A DNA stretch of 64,000 bases, from the NCBI RefSeq assembly GCF_017355955.1, contig NZ_JAFFID010000001.1:248001-312000 (forward strand), read 5' to 3'. A program made the position numbers and the translations under genes. Shown here piece by piece: positions 52,073 to 60,740 of this stretch. This stretch comes from Sabulibacter ruber (lineage in GTDB: Bacteria > Bacteroidota > Bacteroidia > Cytophagales > Hymenobacteraceae). How positions within the stretch are numbered: the stretch's first letter is position 1; each line of letters opens with the position of its first letter. Below the pieces are notes generated by a model. The model worked only from the letters and a program-made list of their open reading frames with translations. It did no database searches and was not told the DNA's origin.

Positions 52073-52107
52073 GTTTACCGGTTGTTTTCAGAAAATAGAC
52101 CCAAAAC
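52073..52107. repeat. Intergenic palindrome upstream of gatB
   Basis: GTTTACCGGTTGTTTTC, A, GAAAATAGACCCAAAAC. Confidence 0.7.
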
Positions 52108-52113
52108 AGAAAT

Positions 52114-52145
52114 CGTGTTACGTGCTACGTGATACGTGCTACTAA
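52114..52145 (+). repeat. Short-period repeat leader before gatB
   Basis: GTGTTACGTGCTACGTGATA then CGTGCTACTA: three and a half copies of an ACGTGcTAC unit just before the gatB start; a related run precedes paaD. Confidence 0.6.
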
Positions 52146-52151
52146 CGAAAC

Positions 52152-53609
52152 ATGAACGAAGAGATCCGTTCCCAATACCAAGCCATCATCGGTCTGGAGG
52201 TACACGCGCAGTTACTTACGGAGAGCAAGGCGTATTCTTCAGATTCCACGGAGTACGGCATGCTGCCGAACACCAACCTGAGTGTGATTACCCTGGCGCA
52301 TCCTGGTACGCTGCCGCGGGTGAACAAGAAAGTAGTAGAAATGGCCATGAAAATGGGCTTAGCCACCGGCAGCCAAATCACGCGCCACAACTACTACGCC
52401 CGTAAGAACTACTTCTATCCAGATCTTCCCAAGGGCTACCAGATCACGCAGGACAAAACGCCAATTTGTACCAAAGGGCACCTGGACATCAAAACCAAAG
52501 ACGGCCAGGAGAAGCGCATCGGGATCACCCGCATCCACATGGAGGAAGACGCCGGGAAATCCATGCACTTGGCCGGGGAGACCGAAACCCTGGTGGACCT
52601 GAACCGCGCCGGAACGCCGCTGATTGAGATCGTATCGGAACCAGACATTCGGGACTCAGAGGAGGCCTATGCCTATCTGACCCAGATCAAGAAGCTGGTG
52701 CAGTACCTGGAGATCTGCGACGGGAACATGGAAGAAGGTTCTCTGCGCTGCGATGCCAACATCTCGGTGATGAAGAAAGGCGCCAGCAAGTGGGGTACCA
52801 AGGTGGAGGTGAAGAATATGAACTCCTTCCGGAACGTGCAGCGCGCCATTGAACACGAGATTGATCGTCAGATTGAGGTGCTGGAAGCGGGCGGAACCGT
52901 GGATGCTGAGACCCGGAACTTTGATGCCAACACCGGCACCACCACGGGCATGCGCTCCAAGGAAACCATGAACGACTACCGGTACTTCCCGGAGCCGGAC
53001 CTTCCGGCCGTGATCATTTCAGATGAATGGTTGCAATCTGTAAAAGAAAGCATGCCAGCCCTGCCGCAGGAGCTTTATGACCGTTTTACGAAGGAATATG
53101 GCCTGTCTGATTACGATGCCGGCGTGTTGACCGATGACAAAGACATCGCCCTGTACTTTGACGCGCTTTGCCAGCACACCAAAAACTACAAAGCCGCGGC
53201 CAACTGGATGAGCGGTCCGGTGAAATCATACCTGAACGAGCTGACGCTGCACATGAGCCAGTTCCCGCTTACTCCGGAGCAGATTTCAGGTCTCATTGCG
53301 TTGGTAGACAGCAACAAAGTAAGCCACAGCGTAGCTTCCAAGCAGATCTTCCCGTATTTACTGGAAAACCCCGGAAAAACCGCTGAGCAAGTGGCCACTG
53401 AGCATAACCTGGTGCAGGAATCAGACGAAGGGGCACTGCAGTCCATCATCGATGGCGTTTTAGCGGCGAATCCGCAAAAAGTGGCCGAATACAAAGCCGG
53501 GAAAGCTTCTCTGTTGGGCATGTTCATGGGCGATCTCATGAAACAAACCAAAGGGAAAGCCGATCCAAAACTGGCCAATAAGTTGCTGAAAGAGAGCTTA
53601 GAAAAGTAG
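52152..53609 (+). CDS. gatB: Asp-tRNA(Asn)/Glu-tRNA(Gln) amidotransferase subunit GatB
   Basis: tRNA-binding and kinase-like subunit of the GatCAB complex that makes Gln-tRNA(Gln) and/or Asn-tRNA(Asn). 485 residues: IGLEVHAQLLTESKAYSSDS at the N-terminus, LNRAGTPLIEIVSEPD, SLRCDANIS, MRSKETMNDYRYFPEPDLP, and the C-terminal YqeY-like tail (GKADPKLANKLLKESL). gatA and gatC are not in this window. Confidence 0.95.
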   Translation: MNEEIRSQYQAIIGLEVHAQLLTESKAYSSDSTEYGMLPNTNLSVITLAHPGTLPRVNKKVVEMAMKMGLATGSQITRHNYYARKNYFYPDLPKGYQITQDKTPICTKGHLDIKTKDGQEKRIGITRIHMEEDAGKSMHLAGETETLVDLNRAGTPLIEIVSEPDIRDSEEAYAYLTQIKKLVQYLEICDGNMEEGSLRCDANISVMKKGASKWGTKVEVKNMNSFRNVQRAIEHEIDRQIEVLEAGGTVDAETRNFDANTGTTTGMRSKETMNDYRYFPEPDLPAVIISDEWLQSVKESMPALPQELYDRFTKEYGLSDYDAGVLTDDKDIALYFDALCQHTKNYKAAANWMSGPVKSYLNELTLHMSQFPLTPEQISGLIALVDSNKVSHSVASKQIFPYLLENPGKTAEQVATEHNLVQESDEGALQSIIDGVLAANPQKVAEYKAGKASLLGMFMGDLMKQTKGKADPKLANKLLKESLEK

Positions 53610-53627
53610 GACTACTTACAGAAGAAG

Positions 53628-54752
53628 ATGAAAAAACAAATCATACTGGCAGCCGCCGCCCTGGCAGTGCTGGGAGCCTGTCAGAAAAAGGGAGTAGCCA
53701 CCGCTGACACCGATAAAAGCTACCGCATCACGGGCAAGATCACCAACATGACTCGTGGCAACGTGTACCTGGACGAATTGGGCGAGCAGGCCTTCGTGCC
53801 CGTAGATACTGCTACCATCAACAAAGACGGTACCTTTGTGATGGAAGGCACCGTGAACGAGCCTGCCATCTACAAACTGGCGTTTGATAACCAGGAAGGC
53901 ATCATGCTTGTGGTGGACAACCAACCCATTGAAATCACCGCCGATTCTGGAAAAGTGGCCCAAAGTTACACCGTGAAAGGCTCCAAAGACTCTGAGCTGA
54001 TCAAGGAACTGAACGGAATCATGCAGGGCATGCAGCAGAACGTTACTGCCTTAAACCAGCAATTCCAGCAGGCTGCCACCCAGGGAAACCAGGAGGAGAT
54101 GAAACGGCTGCAGGAGCAGTTCATGGCTGCCCAGCAGGACAACCAGACCAAACTGAAGGCGTTTGTGAAAGCGAACCCGGCTTCTGTGGTATCGGTGTAT
54201 ACGGCTGGCAATATCCTGAACCTGGATGAGCACTTCACCTTTGTAGACAGTATGTCCACTGCGTTCAAGCAGTCGCTGCCTAACTCCAAATACACCAAAG
54301 CCCTGGATGAGCGCCTTACCAGAATACGGAGCACCGCGCTGGGAAGCGCAGCCCCAAACATCACCCTTCCTTCGCCACAAGGACCAGAGATTTCGTTGGC
54401 TTCTTTGCGGGGCAAGTACGTCCTGATTGATTTCTGGGCCAGCTGGTGCGGTCCGTGCCGTCAGGAAAACCCGAACGTGGTACGCATGTACAACAAGTAC
54501 AAAGACAAAGGATTTGAGATCTTTGGGGTAAGCCTGGACCAGGACAGAACCAAGTGGTTGAATGCCATTGAAAAAGATAAACTCACCTGGCCGCACGTAT
54601 CTGACCTGAAAGGCTGGGAAAGCAGTGCTGCTTCCCTGTACGGGGTAACGGCCATTCCGCAAACGGTGCTTTTAGACAAAGAAGGAAAAATCATCGCCAA
54701 AAACCTGCGCGGTGCTGCGCTGGAGGCTAAGCTTGCTTCTTTGCTGCCATAA
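53628..54752 (+). CDS. TlpA-like thioredoxin-fold lipoprotein with N-terminal DUF4369-type domain
   Basis: 374 residues: lipoprotein signal (LAVLGAC), a beta domain of DUF4369 type (about 30-120: YRITGKITNMTRGNVYLDEL), a Gln-rich helical linker (about 130-190), and a C-terminal TlpA/ResA-like domain with the redox motif FWASWCGPCRQENP and cis-Pro in AIPQTVLLD. It probably reduces or isomerises periplasmic disulfides. This arrangement is characteristic of Bacteroidota. It starts 18 bp after gatB. Confidence 0.88.
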   Translation: MKKQIILAAAALAVLGACQKKGVATADTDKSYRITGKITNMTRGNVYLDELGEQAFVPVDTATINKDGTFVMEGTVNEPAIYKLAFDNQEGIMLVVDNQPIEITADSGKVAQSYTVKGSKDSELIKELNGIMQGMQQNVTALNQQFQQAATQGNQEEMKRLQEQFMAAQQDNQTKLKAFVKANPASVVSVYTAGNILNLDEHFTFVDSMSTAFKQSLPNSKYTKALDERLTRIRSTALGSAAPNITLPSPQGPEISLASLRGKYVLIDFWASWCGPCRQENPNVVRMYNKYKDKGFEIFGVSLDQDRTKWLNAIEKDKLTWPHVSDLKGWESSAASLYGVTAIPQTVLLDKEGKIIAKNLRGAALEAKLASLLP

Positions 54753-54773
54753 CTATTTCCCCTAGTTCAGATG

Positions 54774-54809
54774 AAAAAGGGCTGCCACATTAGAATGGCA
54801 GCCCTTTTT
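54774..54809. terminator. Bidirectional terminator
   Basis: AAAAAGGGCTGCCA / TGGCAGCCCTTTTT with 8-nt loop; between the convergent thioredoxin lipoprotein gene and the Pro-rich gene. Confidence 0.9.
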
Positions 54810-54818
54810 TCTTTTAGA

Positions 54819-55454
54819 TTAATTCTGCTGAAGGAAGATCTTCTGAAGCACCTCCCACAGCTTCTTTTTCAGTTCAACGCTTTTCTCAATGTCTTCCAGG
54901 GAATCTACCAGCACAAACCTGGAGTTCTCAGACCTGTACATCCGGTAAAACTCCATTTTTGAGAGATTGGCCACGGGTAGTCCTTGCCCGAAAAGCAAAA
55001 TGGCCTTTGCCTGGTATTTAGCGGCAATTTGTTTCACGTCATGCGTCAAAGACGGGGCCAGATTCCCAAACTTCACCTGATTGGTGGCCAGGCCCACGGC
55101 GGCTAACACCTTTTGCAGGAAAGCGTGCTGCGGGAGTTGCTGGAATACAGCCCCGTTCACCTGGAACAGAAGATAGGTTCCTTTCACGGCTTCGCCCAAC
55201 CATTCTATCTCTGGAGCAGGTTCCGGAACAATCGGAGCAGGTGCTTTCTGTGGCATTTCTGGCAAACGTGGCGTTTTTGTTTCAGCTATGGGAGCTACCA
55301 TTGGCTCAGCCTTGGGTTGTTCCGGAGCGGGAACAGAAACCACCTTTGCCTGGGCGGGTACCACGCCATGACTTTCCTGCTCAGGAATCACATAGAGCGT
55401 ATCCTGCCCAAAAAGCTGTTGTAAAAAAGAGAGATCAGGTTGAAAGGCTGACAT
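54819..55454 (-). CDS. Uncharacterised protein with Pro/Glu-rich linker
   Basis: 211 residues. A short N-terminal motif (FQPDLSFLQQLFGQDTLYVIPE) is joined by a Pro/Ala/Glu/Lys linker (about 35-80) to a globular alpha/beta domain (about 85-211: YLLFQVNGAVFQQLPQHAFLQKVL, KAILLFGQGLPV, FVLVDSLEDIEKSVELKKKLWEVLQ). This short-motif, linker, domain plan is typical of adaptors such as polymerase or clamp-loader accessory subunits, but I cannot assign one. It may share a transcript with the thioesterase upstream. Confidence 0.7.
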   Translation of the reverse strand: MSAFQPDLSFLQQLFGQDTLYVIPEQESHGVVPAQAKVVSVPAPEQPKAEPMVAPIAETKTPRLPEMPQKAPAPIVPEPAPEIEWLGEAVKGTYLLFQVNGAVFQQLPQHAFLQKVLAAVGLATNQVKFGNLAPSLTHDVKQIAAKYQAKAILLFGQGLPVANLSKMEFYRMYRSENSRFVLVDSLEDIEKSVELKKKLWEVLQKIFLQQN

Positions 55455-55460
55455 GGCAAT

Positions 55461-55494
55461 TTTTAATCTGTATTTTAGAAAATAGGCCTAAATC
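55461..55494 (-). repeat. Intergenic palindrome upstream of the Pro-rich gene
   Basis: Minus strand: GATTTAGGCCTATTTTC, T, AAAATACAGATTAAAA. It overlaps the last bases of the thioesterase gene. Confidence 0.6.
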
Positions 55495-56014
55495 AATTAT
55501 CTAAGTCAAAGATAGATTTAAGCTCATTAGCGTCATGCGGTTTCATCCGGCCCGCCAAAATCAAACGCAACTGGCGTCTGCGGAGTGCACCTTCGTATAA
55601 CTTTATTTCTTCCTCAGACTCTGGAATGGCCTCTGGCACATCAATGGGGTTGCCAGACTGATCAACCGCTACAAACGTAAAGAAGGCTTCGTTTGATTTC
55701 ACCTTGGTGCCCGATGGAATGTCCTCTGACCACACATTGATGTGCACCTCCATGGAGGAACTAAACGCACGCGTTACTTGGGCCTCCAGCGTGATCACGT
55801 TACCTAACTTGATGCTTTCTTTAAAAGACACATTATCTACCGAGGCGGTAACCACAATGCGGTTAGAGTGTTTTTGGGCCGCAATTGCAGAAACAATGTC
55901 CATCCAGTGCATCATTTTACCACCCATCAGGTTGTTCAGGGTGTTGGTGTCATTGGGCAGAACAAGCTCGGTCATCCGCACATAGGAATCTTTGACAGAT
56001 CTTTGCTTACGCAT
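55493..56014 (-). CDS. Acyl-CoA thioesterase (hotdog fold)
   Basis: 173 residues with the acyl-CoA hydrolase signature NTLNNLMGGKMMHWMDIVSAIAAQKHS, then VVTASVDNVSFKESIKLGNVI and SNEAFFTFVAVD. It resembles the YciA/BACH group, which split long and medium acyl-CoA. A C-terminal extension of about 40 residues is charged and helical. Confidence 0.86.
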   Translation of the reverse strand: MRKQRSVKDSYVRMTELVLPNDTNTLNNLMGGKMMHWMDIVSAIAAQKHSNRIVVTASVDNVSFKESIKLGNVITLEAQVTRAFSSSMEVHINVWSEDIPSGTKVKSNEAFFTFVAVDQSGNPIDVPEAIPESEEEIKLYEGALRRRQLRLILAGRMKPHDANELKSIFDLDN

Positions 56015-56144
56015 AAATAAAAGGATAGTATGAGCCTGTAAAGATACACGGTAAACCGCAAAGCTGTCTCCTTTAGGCTAATGGTTGTTAGGTGAAATTT
56101 CTCTTCAATCCTGATATAGACCTTTTAAGAAAGAAGATAGGCAA

Positions 56145-56795
56145 TTATTTCCAGCCTTGTTTTCCTAAAAGTGGCACAAACTTAAAGTTGTCAAATTCTT
56201 CTTTAGCGAACTCATCTTCGCCAAGGCGGGTGATGCGCAGCATTTTCTGCGTAGCGGTATCACCCACCGGAATTACCAATTTGCCGCCGATGGTTAACTG
56301 GCGCAGTAAGGTTTTAGGAATGATGGGAGCTCCGGCCGTAACTATGATTTTATTGAAGGGAGCATGCTGCGGAAGACCTTCAGAGCCGTCGCCTAGAAAA
56401 GTATGCGGCGTAAGCCCCATCAACTGAAACTGACGGTTTGCCTTGTGGTACAAAACCTCGTTATACTCAATGGTATATACCTTAGGCGTAAGTTTCAGTA
56501 AGATGCTGCACTGGTAGCCAGAGCCAGTCCCAATTTCCAGGATCTTATCGGTGGGTTGTACTTCCAGGAGTTCGGTCTGGTAAGCCACAGTATAAGGCTG
56601 TGAAATGGTCTGCCCTTCGCCAATAGGGAATGCTTTGTCCTGGTAGGCTTGCTCCAGAAAGGCTTTCTCAAAGAAGAAGTGTCTGGGCACCTGTTCCATT
56701 GCCTCCAGTACCCGCTTGTCTTTGATTCCTTTTTCCTGAACAATACGCACCAAGCTTTTGCGCATACCTTTATGACGGTAACTGTCTGTGAGCAT
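56145..56795 (-). CDS. pcm: Protein-L-isoaspartate O-methyltransferase Pcm
   Basis: Repairs isoaspartyl residues using SAM. 216 residues: KRVLEAMEQVPRHFFFE, AFPIGEGQTISQPYTVA, the SAM-binding ILEIGTGSGYQCSILL, and IIVTAGAPIIPKTLLRQL. The C-terminus (FVPLLGKQGWK) is coding even though its DNA happens to resemble half of the intergenic palindrome. Confidence 0.93.
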   Translation of the reverse strand: MLTDSYRHKGMRKSLVRIVQEKGIKDKRVLEAMEQVPRHFFFEKAFLEQAYQDKAFPIGEGQTISQPYTVAYQTELLEVQPTDKILEIGTGSGYQCSILLKLTPKVYTIEYNEVLYHKANRQFQLMGLTPHTFLGDGSEGLPQHAPFNKIIVTAGAPIIPKTLLRQLTIGGKLVIPVGDTATQKMLRITRLGEDEFAKEEFDNFKFVPLLGKQGWK

Positions 56796-56895
56796 AAATG
56801 AGCCAGATATTAAACTTTATACGTTTTTAAACCTTACAGGAAGTAATTGCGGCGCTAAAATAGCAAATAGGGTTTTAAAACCTGCCGGAATAAAT

Positions 56896-56929
56896 TTTGA
56901 CTATGATTTGGAATTAGAGTGTAGTTTTG
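56896..56929 (+). promoter_or_regulatory. Promoter of the polyprenyl sugar transferase gene
   Basis: TTTG (56896-56899), 22 nt, TAGTTTTG (56922-56929), a perfect TAnnTTTG box. Leader of about 40 nt. Confidence 0.5.
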
Positions 56930-56974
56930 TGGTTAGGCGGAGTTGAAGTCTGCAGTGTCGCATTTGAATAATCC

Positions 56975-58381
56975 ATGCCAGTAAGCCGCAATCTACATAT
57001 CTATAAAGTTGTTCTCGGGGATTTCTTTTCAGCCTTTCTGGCCTGGATCGTATTTTATCTCTCTACTAATTATCTTTTTGTAGAACTAACCGATGCGTTG
57101 GATCTTGCTTTTCTGGGCAGATCCTTCATGGTGGCCTCTTCCTGGGTAGTGCTGTACGCTTTGTTGGGGCGTTACCGGGACATTTACCGGGTATCCAGGT
57201 TCAAGGAGGTGGTGCTGCTGGCAGGAATGTCGCTTGGCGGGGCGGTGGCCATCTTTTTGGCGTTGCTGTTTGAAGACCCCAATGCGCAAGGGTTTCAGGT
57301 GTACTATGAGCCCATTGGGTATTACTTTCTTCTGCATTTCATTTTCTCGGTGATCGTTAAGGTGTCGGTTTTGAACCACTTGAAGAAGTTGGTGCTGAAC
57401 GGAGACATTTACTTTAACACGGTTGTGGTAGGCTCCAGCAGCAACGCCCGCGAAGTGTATGACGAGCTGGAGAGCAACAACAAGCATCTGGGGTTCAGGA
57501 TTGTGGGGTTTGTGCAGAGTGAACTCACGTTGCCGCATTCTTTCCAGGAGCAAATTCCCTTGCTGGGGTCTTTCCATAAACTTCCATCGGTGATCCGGGA
57601 GCTGGAAATCCAGGAAGTAATCATTGCTATTGAGCCTTCCGAGCACAAGCTTATAGAGCAAATTCTAAGCTCGCTGGAAGGCGAATCTGTCAGGATCAGT
57701 ATTCTCCCCGATGTGTACCAGATTCTGCTGGGGTCGGTGAAAGTAGCCCACCTCTTTGGCACACCCTTGATTGAGGTAAAGCGCGACCTGATGCCTTTCT
57801 GGCAACAGATTCTGAAAAGGGTGATAGATCTGGTTGCGGCAGTGGTGATCCTGATAGGTTTATCGCCGCTTTACGCCCTGGTAGCCATTTTGGTAAAAGC
57901 TTCTTCCCCAGGCCCTATCTTCTTCAAACAGGAGCGGATTGGTCTTCAGGGAAAACCCTTCAACATCTTCAAATTCCGAAGCATGTACTTAGACGCGGAG
58001 AAGATGGGGCCCGCGCTCTCTTCCGACGATGACCCCCGGGTGACAAAGTTTGGCAGATTTATGCGGAAAGTAAGGTTAGATGAACTTCCGCAGTTTTATA
58101 ATGTATTGATAGGAGAGATGAGTCTGGTAGGGCCCCGGCCCGAAAGACAATACTTCATTGATTTGATCACCGCACAGGCCCCCCATTACAAGCACCTGCA
58201 ACGGGTACGGCCCGGTATTACTTCGTTGGGCCAGGTGAAATTTGGGTACGCCCAGAACGTTCAGGAAATGGTGCGGCGCCTGAAATACGACATTCTTTAC
58301 ATTGAAAACATGTCCCTTGCTATGGATTTCAGGGTGATGTTGTATACCGTCAAAATCATTGTGCAGGGCAGAGGGAAGTAA
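56975..58381 (+). CDS. Undecaprenyl-phosphate sugar phosphotransferase (WbaP/WcaJ-like)
   Basis: Starts exopolysaccharide or glycan synthesis by moving a sugar-1-phosphate onto undecaprenyl phosphate. 468 residues: four to five N-terminal membrane helices (to about 140), a cytoplasmic CoA-binding-like Rossmann domain (TVVVGSSSNAREVYDELE), a re-entrant helix (LVAAVVILIGLSPLYALVAILV) and the C-terminal catalytic domain with GPIFFKQERIGLQGKPFNIFKF, VRLDELPQFYNVLIGEMSLVGPRPE. No other glycan genes are adjacent. Confidence 0.87.
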   Translation: MPVSRNLHIYKVVLGDFFSAFLAWIVFYLSTNYLFVELTDALDLAFLGRSFMVASSWVVLYALLGRYRDIYRVSRFKEVVLLAGMSLGGAVAIFLALLFEDPNAQGFQVYYEPIGYYFLLHFIFSVIVKVSVLNHLKKLVLNGDIYFNTVVVGSSSNAREVYDELESNNKHLGFRIVGFVQSELTLPHSFQEQIPLLGSFHKLPSVIRELEIQEVIIAIEPSEHKLIEQILSSLEGESVRISILPDVYQILLGSVKVAHLFGTPLIEVKRDLMPFWQQILKRVIDLVAAVVILIGLSPLYALVAILVKASSPGPIFFKQERIGLQGKPFNIFKFRSMYLDAEKMGPALSSDDDPRVTKFGRFMRKVRLDELPQFYNVLIGEMSLVGPRPERQYFIDLITAQAPHYKHLQRVRPGITSLGQVKFGYAQNVQEMVRRLKYDILYIENMSLAMDFRVMLYTVKIIVQGRGK

Positions 58382-58384
58382 TGT

Positions 58385-58475
58385 GCTACTGAAGGAATGT
58401 GCTAAGGTGATGAAAGAATCCTTAGTACATTCCTGAACCATTAGCACATCAGCACATTAAACAATTAGCAAATTC
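58385..58475 (+). repeat. TTAGCACAT-type short-period repeats before ribE
   Basis: AATGTGCTAAGG on the left, and TTAGCACATCAGCACATTAA then ACAATTAGCAAATTCAACC on the right up to the ATG. The left and right parts are complementary and can form an imperfect stem. Confidence 0.55.
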
Positions 58476-58479
58476 AACC

Positions 58480-59067
58480 ATGTTCACAGGAATCATAGAA
58501 GCGCAGGCCGAGGTAGTAGCAATCAGAGACGAACAGTCTAACCGGCATTTTACCCTTACCTGCCCGTTTACGCAGGAGCTTAAAATAGACCAGAGTGTGG
58601 CGCACAATGGGGTTTGCCTCACGGTGGTGGCTATTGAAGAGAATACCTACACCGTGACGGCCATTGCCGAGACGCTTTCCAGAACCAACCTGGGGCAATT
58701 ACAACAAGGCGACAAAGTAAACCTGGAGCGCTGCCTGCTGGCAAATAGCCGCTACGATGGGCATATTGTACAAGGGCACGTAGACCAGGTTGGTATCTGC
58801 GAAGAGGTGAAAGACCAGCAAGGAAGTTGGTTGTTCCGGTTCCGGTATCAGCCCCAGGCGGCGGGAAATGTCACCGTGGAGAAAGGGTCCATCTGCGTGA
58901 ATGGGATCAGTCTTACGGTGGTGGAGTCTGGCGAGGATTTCTTCTCGGTGGCCATCATTCCGTATACCTATGAGTTCACCAACCTGCATGCGGTAAAACC
59001 CGGCGATCAGGTAAACCTTGAGTTTGACATTATCGGGAAGTACGTGGCCCGTTTACTCAATAAATAA
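58480..59067 (+). CDS. ribE: Riboflavin synthase (alpha chain) RibE
   Basis: Dismutates lumazine to riboflavin. 195 residues with two lumazine-binding barrels: MFTGIIEAQAEV opens the first and IVQGHVDQVGICEE the second; VCLTVVAIEENTY and ISLTVVESGEDFF are the matching segments. No FMN riboswitch is visible before it. Confidence 0.95.
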   Translation: MFTGIIEAQAEVVAIRDEQSNRHFTLTCPFTQELKIDQSVAHNGVCLTVVAIEENTYTVTAIAETLSRTNLGQLQQGDKVNLERCLLANSRYDGHIVQGHVDQVGICEEVKDQQGSWLFRFRYQPQAAGNVTVEKGSICVNGISLTVVESGEDFFSVAIIPYTYEFTNLHAVKPGDQVNLEFDIIGKYVARLLNK

Positions 59068-59071
59068 GAAC

Positions 59072-59127
59072 AAGTGTGTCTGTTTTAAGCCGGATTATCA
59101 GAAACCAAGTTTGAAACAGACACACTT
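59072..59127. repeat. Intergenic palindrome, long-stem copy between convergent genes
   Basis: Perfect 14-bp outer arms AAGTGTGTCTGTTT / AAACAGACACACTT around a degenerate centre. Lies between ribE and the PAP2 gene; likely stops both transcripts. Confidence 0.75.
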
Positions 59128-59144
59128 CTTTGTTTAGTTGGTTG

Positions 59145-59714
59145 CTATTGTTGCCAATAAGGGAATTTCTGGGACGCCTTGCGGAAGAAGTACATTCCCA
59201 GCCAGGCAGCGGCAATGCCAATGAGCGCTCCGCCGGTGATGTCTCCGGGGTAATGAACTCCTAGGTAAACGCGGCTGTAAGAAATGGCCGCTGCCCAAAT
59301 CAACAACAGCACTTTAAAAGCCCACTGGTTTTTAGGCAACAGCAGAATCACAAATATGGCCACTGCAAAGGCATTGGCGGCATGGGAAGAAACGAAGCCA
59401 TATTTACCTCCGCAGCCATCTATGGCGTTCACGGCACCTAAAACTGGATCATGACAAGGGCGCAATCGGGCAAAAAAAGGTTTGAATATACCCGATGACA
59501 CAAAATCGGCTATGCCCACGCTGGCACCCAGGCACAGCACCATAAGCACACCTCTTCGTTTGTAAAAGTAAAAGAATAAGCCTGCCAAGATCGCGTAGAA
59601 AGGGAACCACACGTATTTGTTGGAGATAAAGACCATCACGCCATCCCAAAACGGCGAATGGTGGCTGTTCAGCTCCAGAAACAAAGATTGGTCTAAGGCA
59701 ATGAGTTCGTCCAT
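59145..59714 (-). CDS. PAP2-family membrane phosphatase
   Basis: 189 residues, about five membrane helices. The three catalytic motifs are present: KPFFARLRPCHD, GFVSSHAANAF and SRVYLGVHYPGDI. Likely removes phosphate from undecaprenyl pyrophosphate or another lipid phosphate at the periplasmic face. It begins 4 bp after the hemF stop. Confidence 0.9.
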   Translation of the reverse strand: MDELIALDQSLFLELNSHHSPFWDGVMVFISNKYVWFPFYAILAGLFFYFYKRRGVLMVLCLGASVGIADFVSSGIFKPFFARLRPCHDPVLGAVNAIDGCGGKYGFVSSHAANAFAVAIFVILLLPKNQWAFKVLLLIWAAAISYSRVYLGVHYPGDITGGALIGIAAAWLGMYFFRKASQKFPYWQQ

Positions 59715-59718
59715 GCGG

Positions 59719-60612
59719 TTACAGGTTTACCCAGTCAATACCCGGTTTAAAACAAGCCAAGGCCTCCGCCTCGGGTGAGCCTTCCTCCGGCGAATGGCTG
59801 TAGTGCCAGCTGGCCAAGGGAGGCAAACTCATCAGGATCGACTCAGTGCGGCCGTTCGTTTCCAGCCCGAATTTGGTTCCTCGATCGTTTACCAGATTAA
59901 ACTCCACGTAACGGCCCCTTCTGATCAACTGCCAGCTCTTTTCCTCCTCCGTAAAGGGCAGTTCCTTGTTCTGGTTTACGATGGAAGTATACGTAGGCGA
60001 GAAGGTATCTGCCACGGCCTGCACAAACGCGAACCTGTCTTCAATAGAGACTTCTTCAGTAGGGGTGAGCCGATCGAAGAAGATGCCGCCTACGCCGCGG
60101 GTTTCTTCGCGGTGCGGAATGTAGAAGTATTCATCGGCCCACTTTTTGAACTCTGTGTAATATTCGGGCCGAAAACGGTCACAGGTATTTTTGAGTTGCT
60201 GGTGGAAGAACCTTACCTGCTCTTTGTTCACGTAAATAGGCGTAAGGTCTATGCCTCCGCCAAACCAGGCATCGCCGTTGCCTGCCTCAAAGTAGCGCAC
60301 GTTCATGTGGGTGATTGGCACGTGGGGGTTCCTGGGGTGAATCACCACCGATACGCCCGTTGCAAAGAAATGCGGATCTGGTAAAAGCAGGGCGTTGGCC
60401 GCTTTCTCGGGCAGAATTCCTTCCACGGCTGAGAAATTTACGCCTCCTTTTTCAAAAACAGCGCCGTTCTGGATCACGCGGGCTGCCCCGCCGCCGCCAC
60501 CCGGACGCTCCCATTGGTCTTCCTGGAATTTGGCCGTACCATCGCAGGCTTCTAAATCAGCACAAAGACGCTCCTGAAATGACTTAAACCAGCTTTGTAT
60601 CGTATCTCTCAT
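59719..60612 (-). CDS. hemF: Oxygen-dependent coproporphyrinogen III oxidase HemF
   Basis: Aerobic step of heme synthesis. 297 residues with the signature NVRYFEAGNGDAWFGGGIDLTP and GGIFFDRL, and RYVEFNLVNDRGTKFGLETNGRTESILMSLPP at the C-terminal side. Points to an oxygen-using organism. Followed at 4 bp by the PAP2 gene. Confidence 0.96.
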   Translation of the reverse strand: MRDTIQSWFKSFQERLCADLEACDGTAKFQEDQWERPGGGGGAARVIQNGAVFEKGGVNFSAVEGILPEKAANALLLPDPHFFATGVSVVIHPRNPHVPITHMNVRYFEAGNGDAWFGGGIDLTPIYVNKEQVRFFHQQLKNTCDRFRPEYYTEFKKWADEYFYIPHREETRGVGGIFFDRLTPTEEVSIEDRFAFVQAVADTFSPTYTSIVNQNKELPFTEEEKSWQLIRRGRYVEFNLVNDRGTKFGLETNGRTESILMSLPPLASWHYSHSPEEGSPEAEALACFKPGIDWVNL

Positions 60613-60628
60613 GTAAAAGTATCGGGCC

Positions 60629-60664
60629 GTTTTAGAGCCGTTCTGACAAAAATAGGCGATAAAT
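60629..60664. repeat. Intergenic palindrome between hemF and the E1 gene
   Basis: GTTTTAGAGCCGTTCTGAC, then AAAAATAGGCGATAAAT; between divergent genes. Confidence 0.55.
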
Positions 60665-60688
60665 AGGAGAGCCCCGCAATTTACCGGT

Positions 60689-60720
60689 TTTGCTTTCTTC
60701 AGGAATAACCGTTATTTTCA
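60689..60720 (+). promoter_or_regulatory. Candidate promoter of the E1 dehydrogenase gene
   Basis: TTTG (60689-60692), 20 nt, TATTTTCA (60713-60720); spacing is right but the -7 box is imperfect. Confidence 0.4.
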
Positions 60721-60740
60721 AAACAAACAATTGTTAGTTT

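Noticed and set aside
56153..56182. Palindrome-like half (CAGCCTTGTTTTCCTAAAAG) at the end of pcm
   Set aside because: It encodes the expected pcm C-terminus (PLLGKQGW), so the likeness is by chance.
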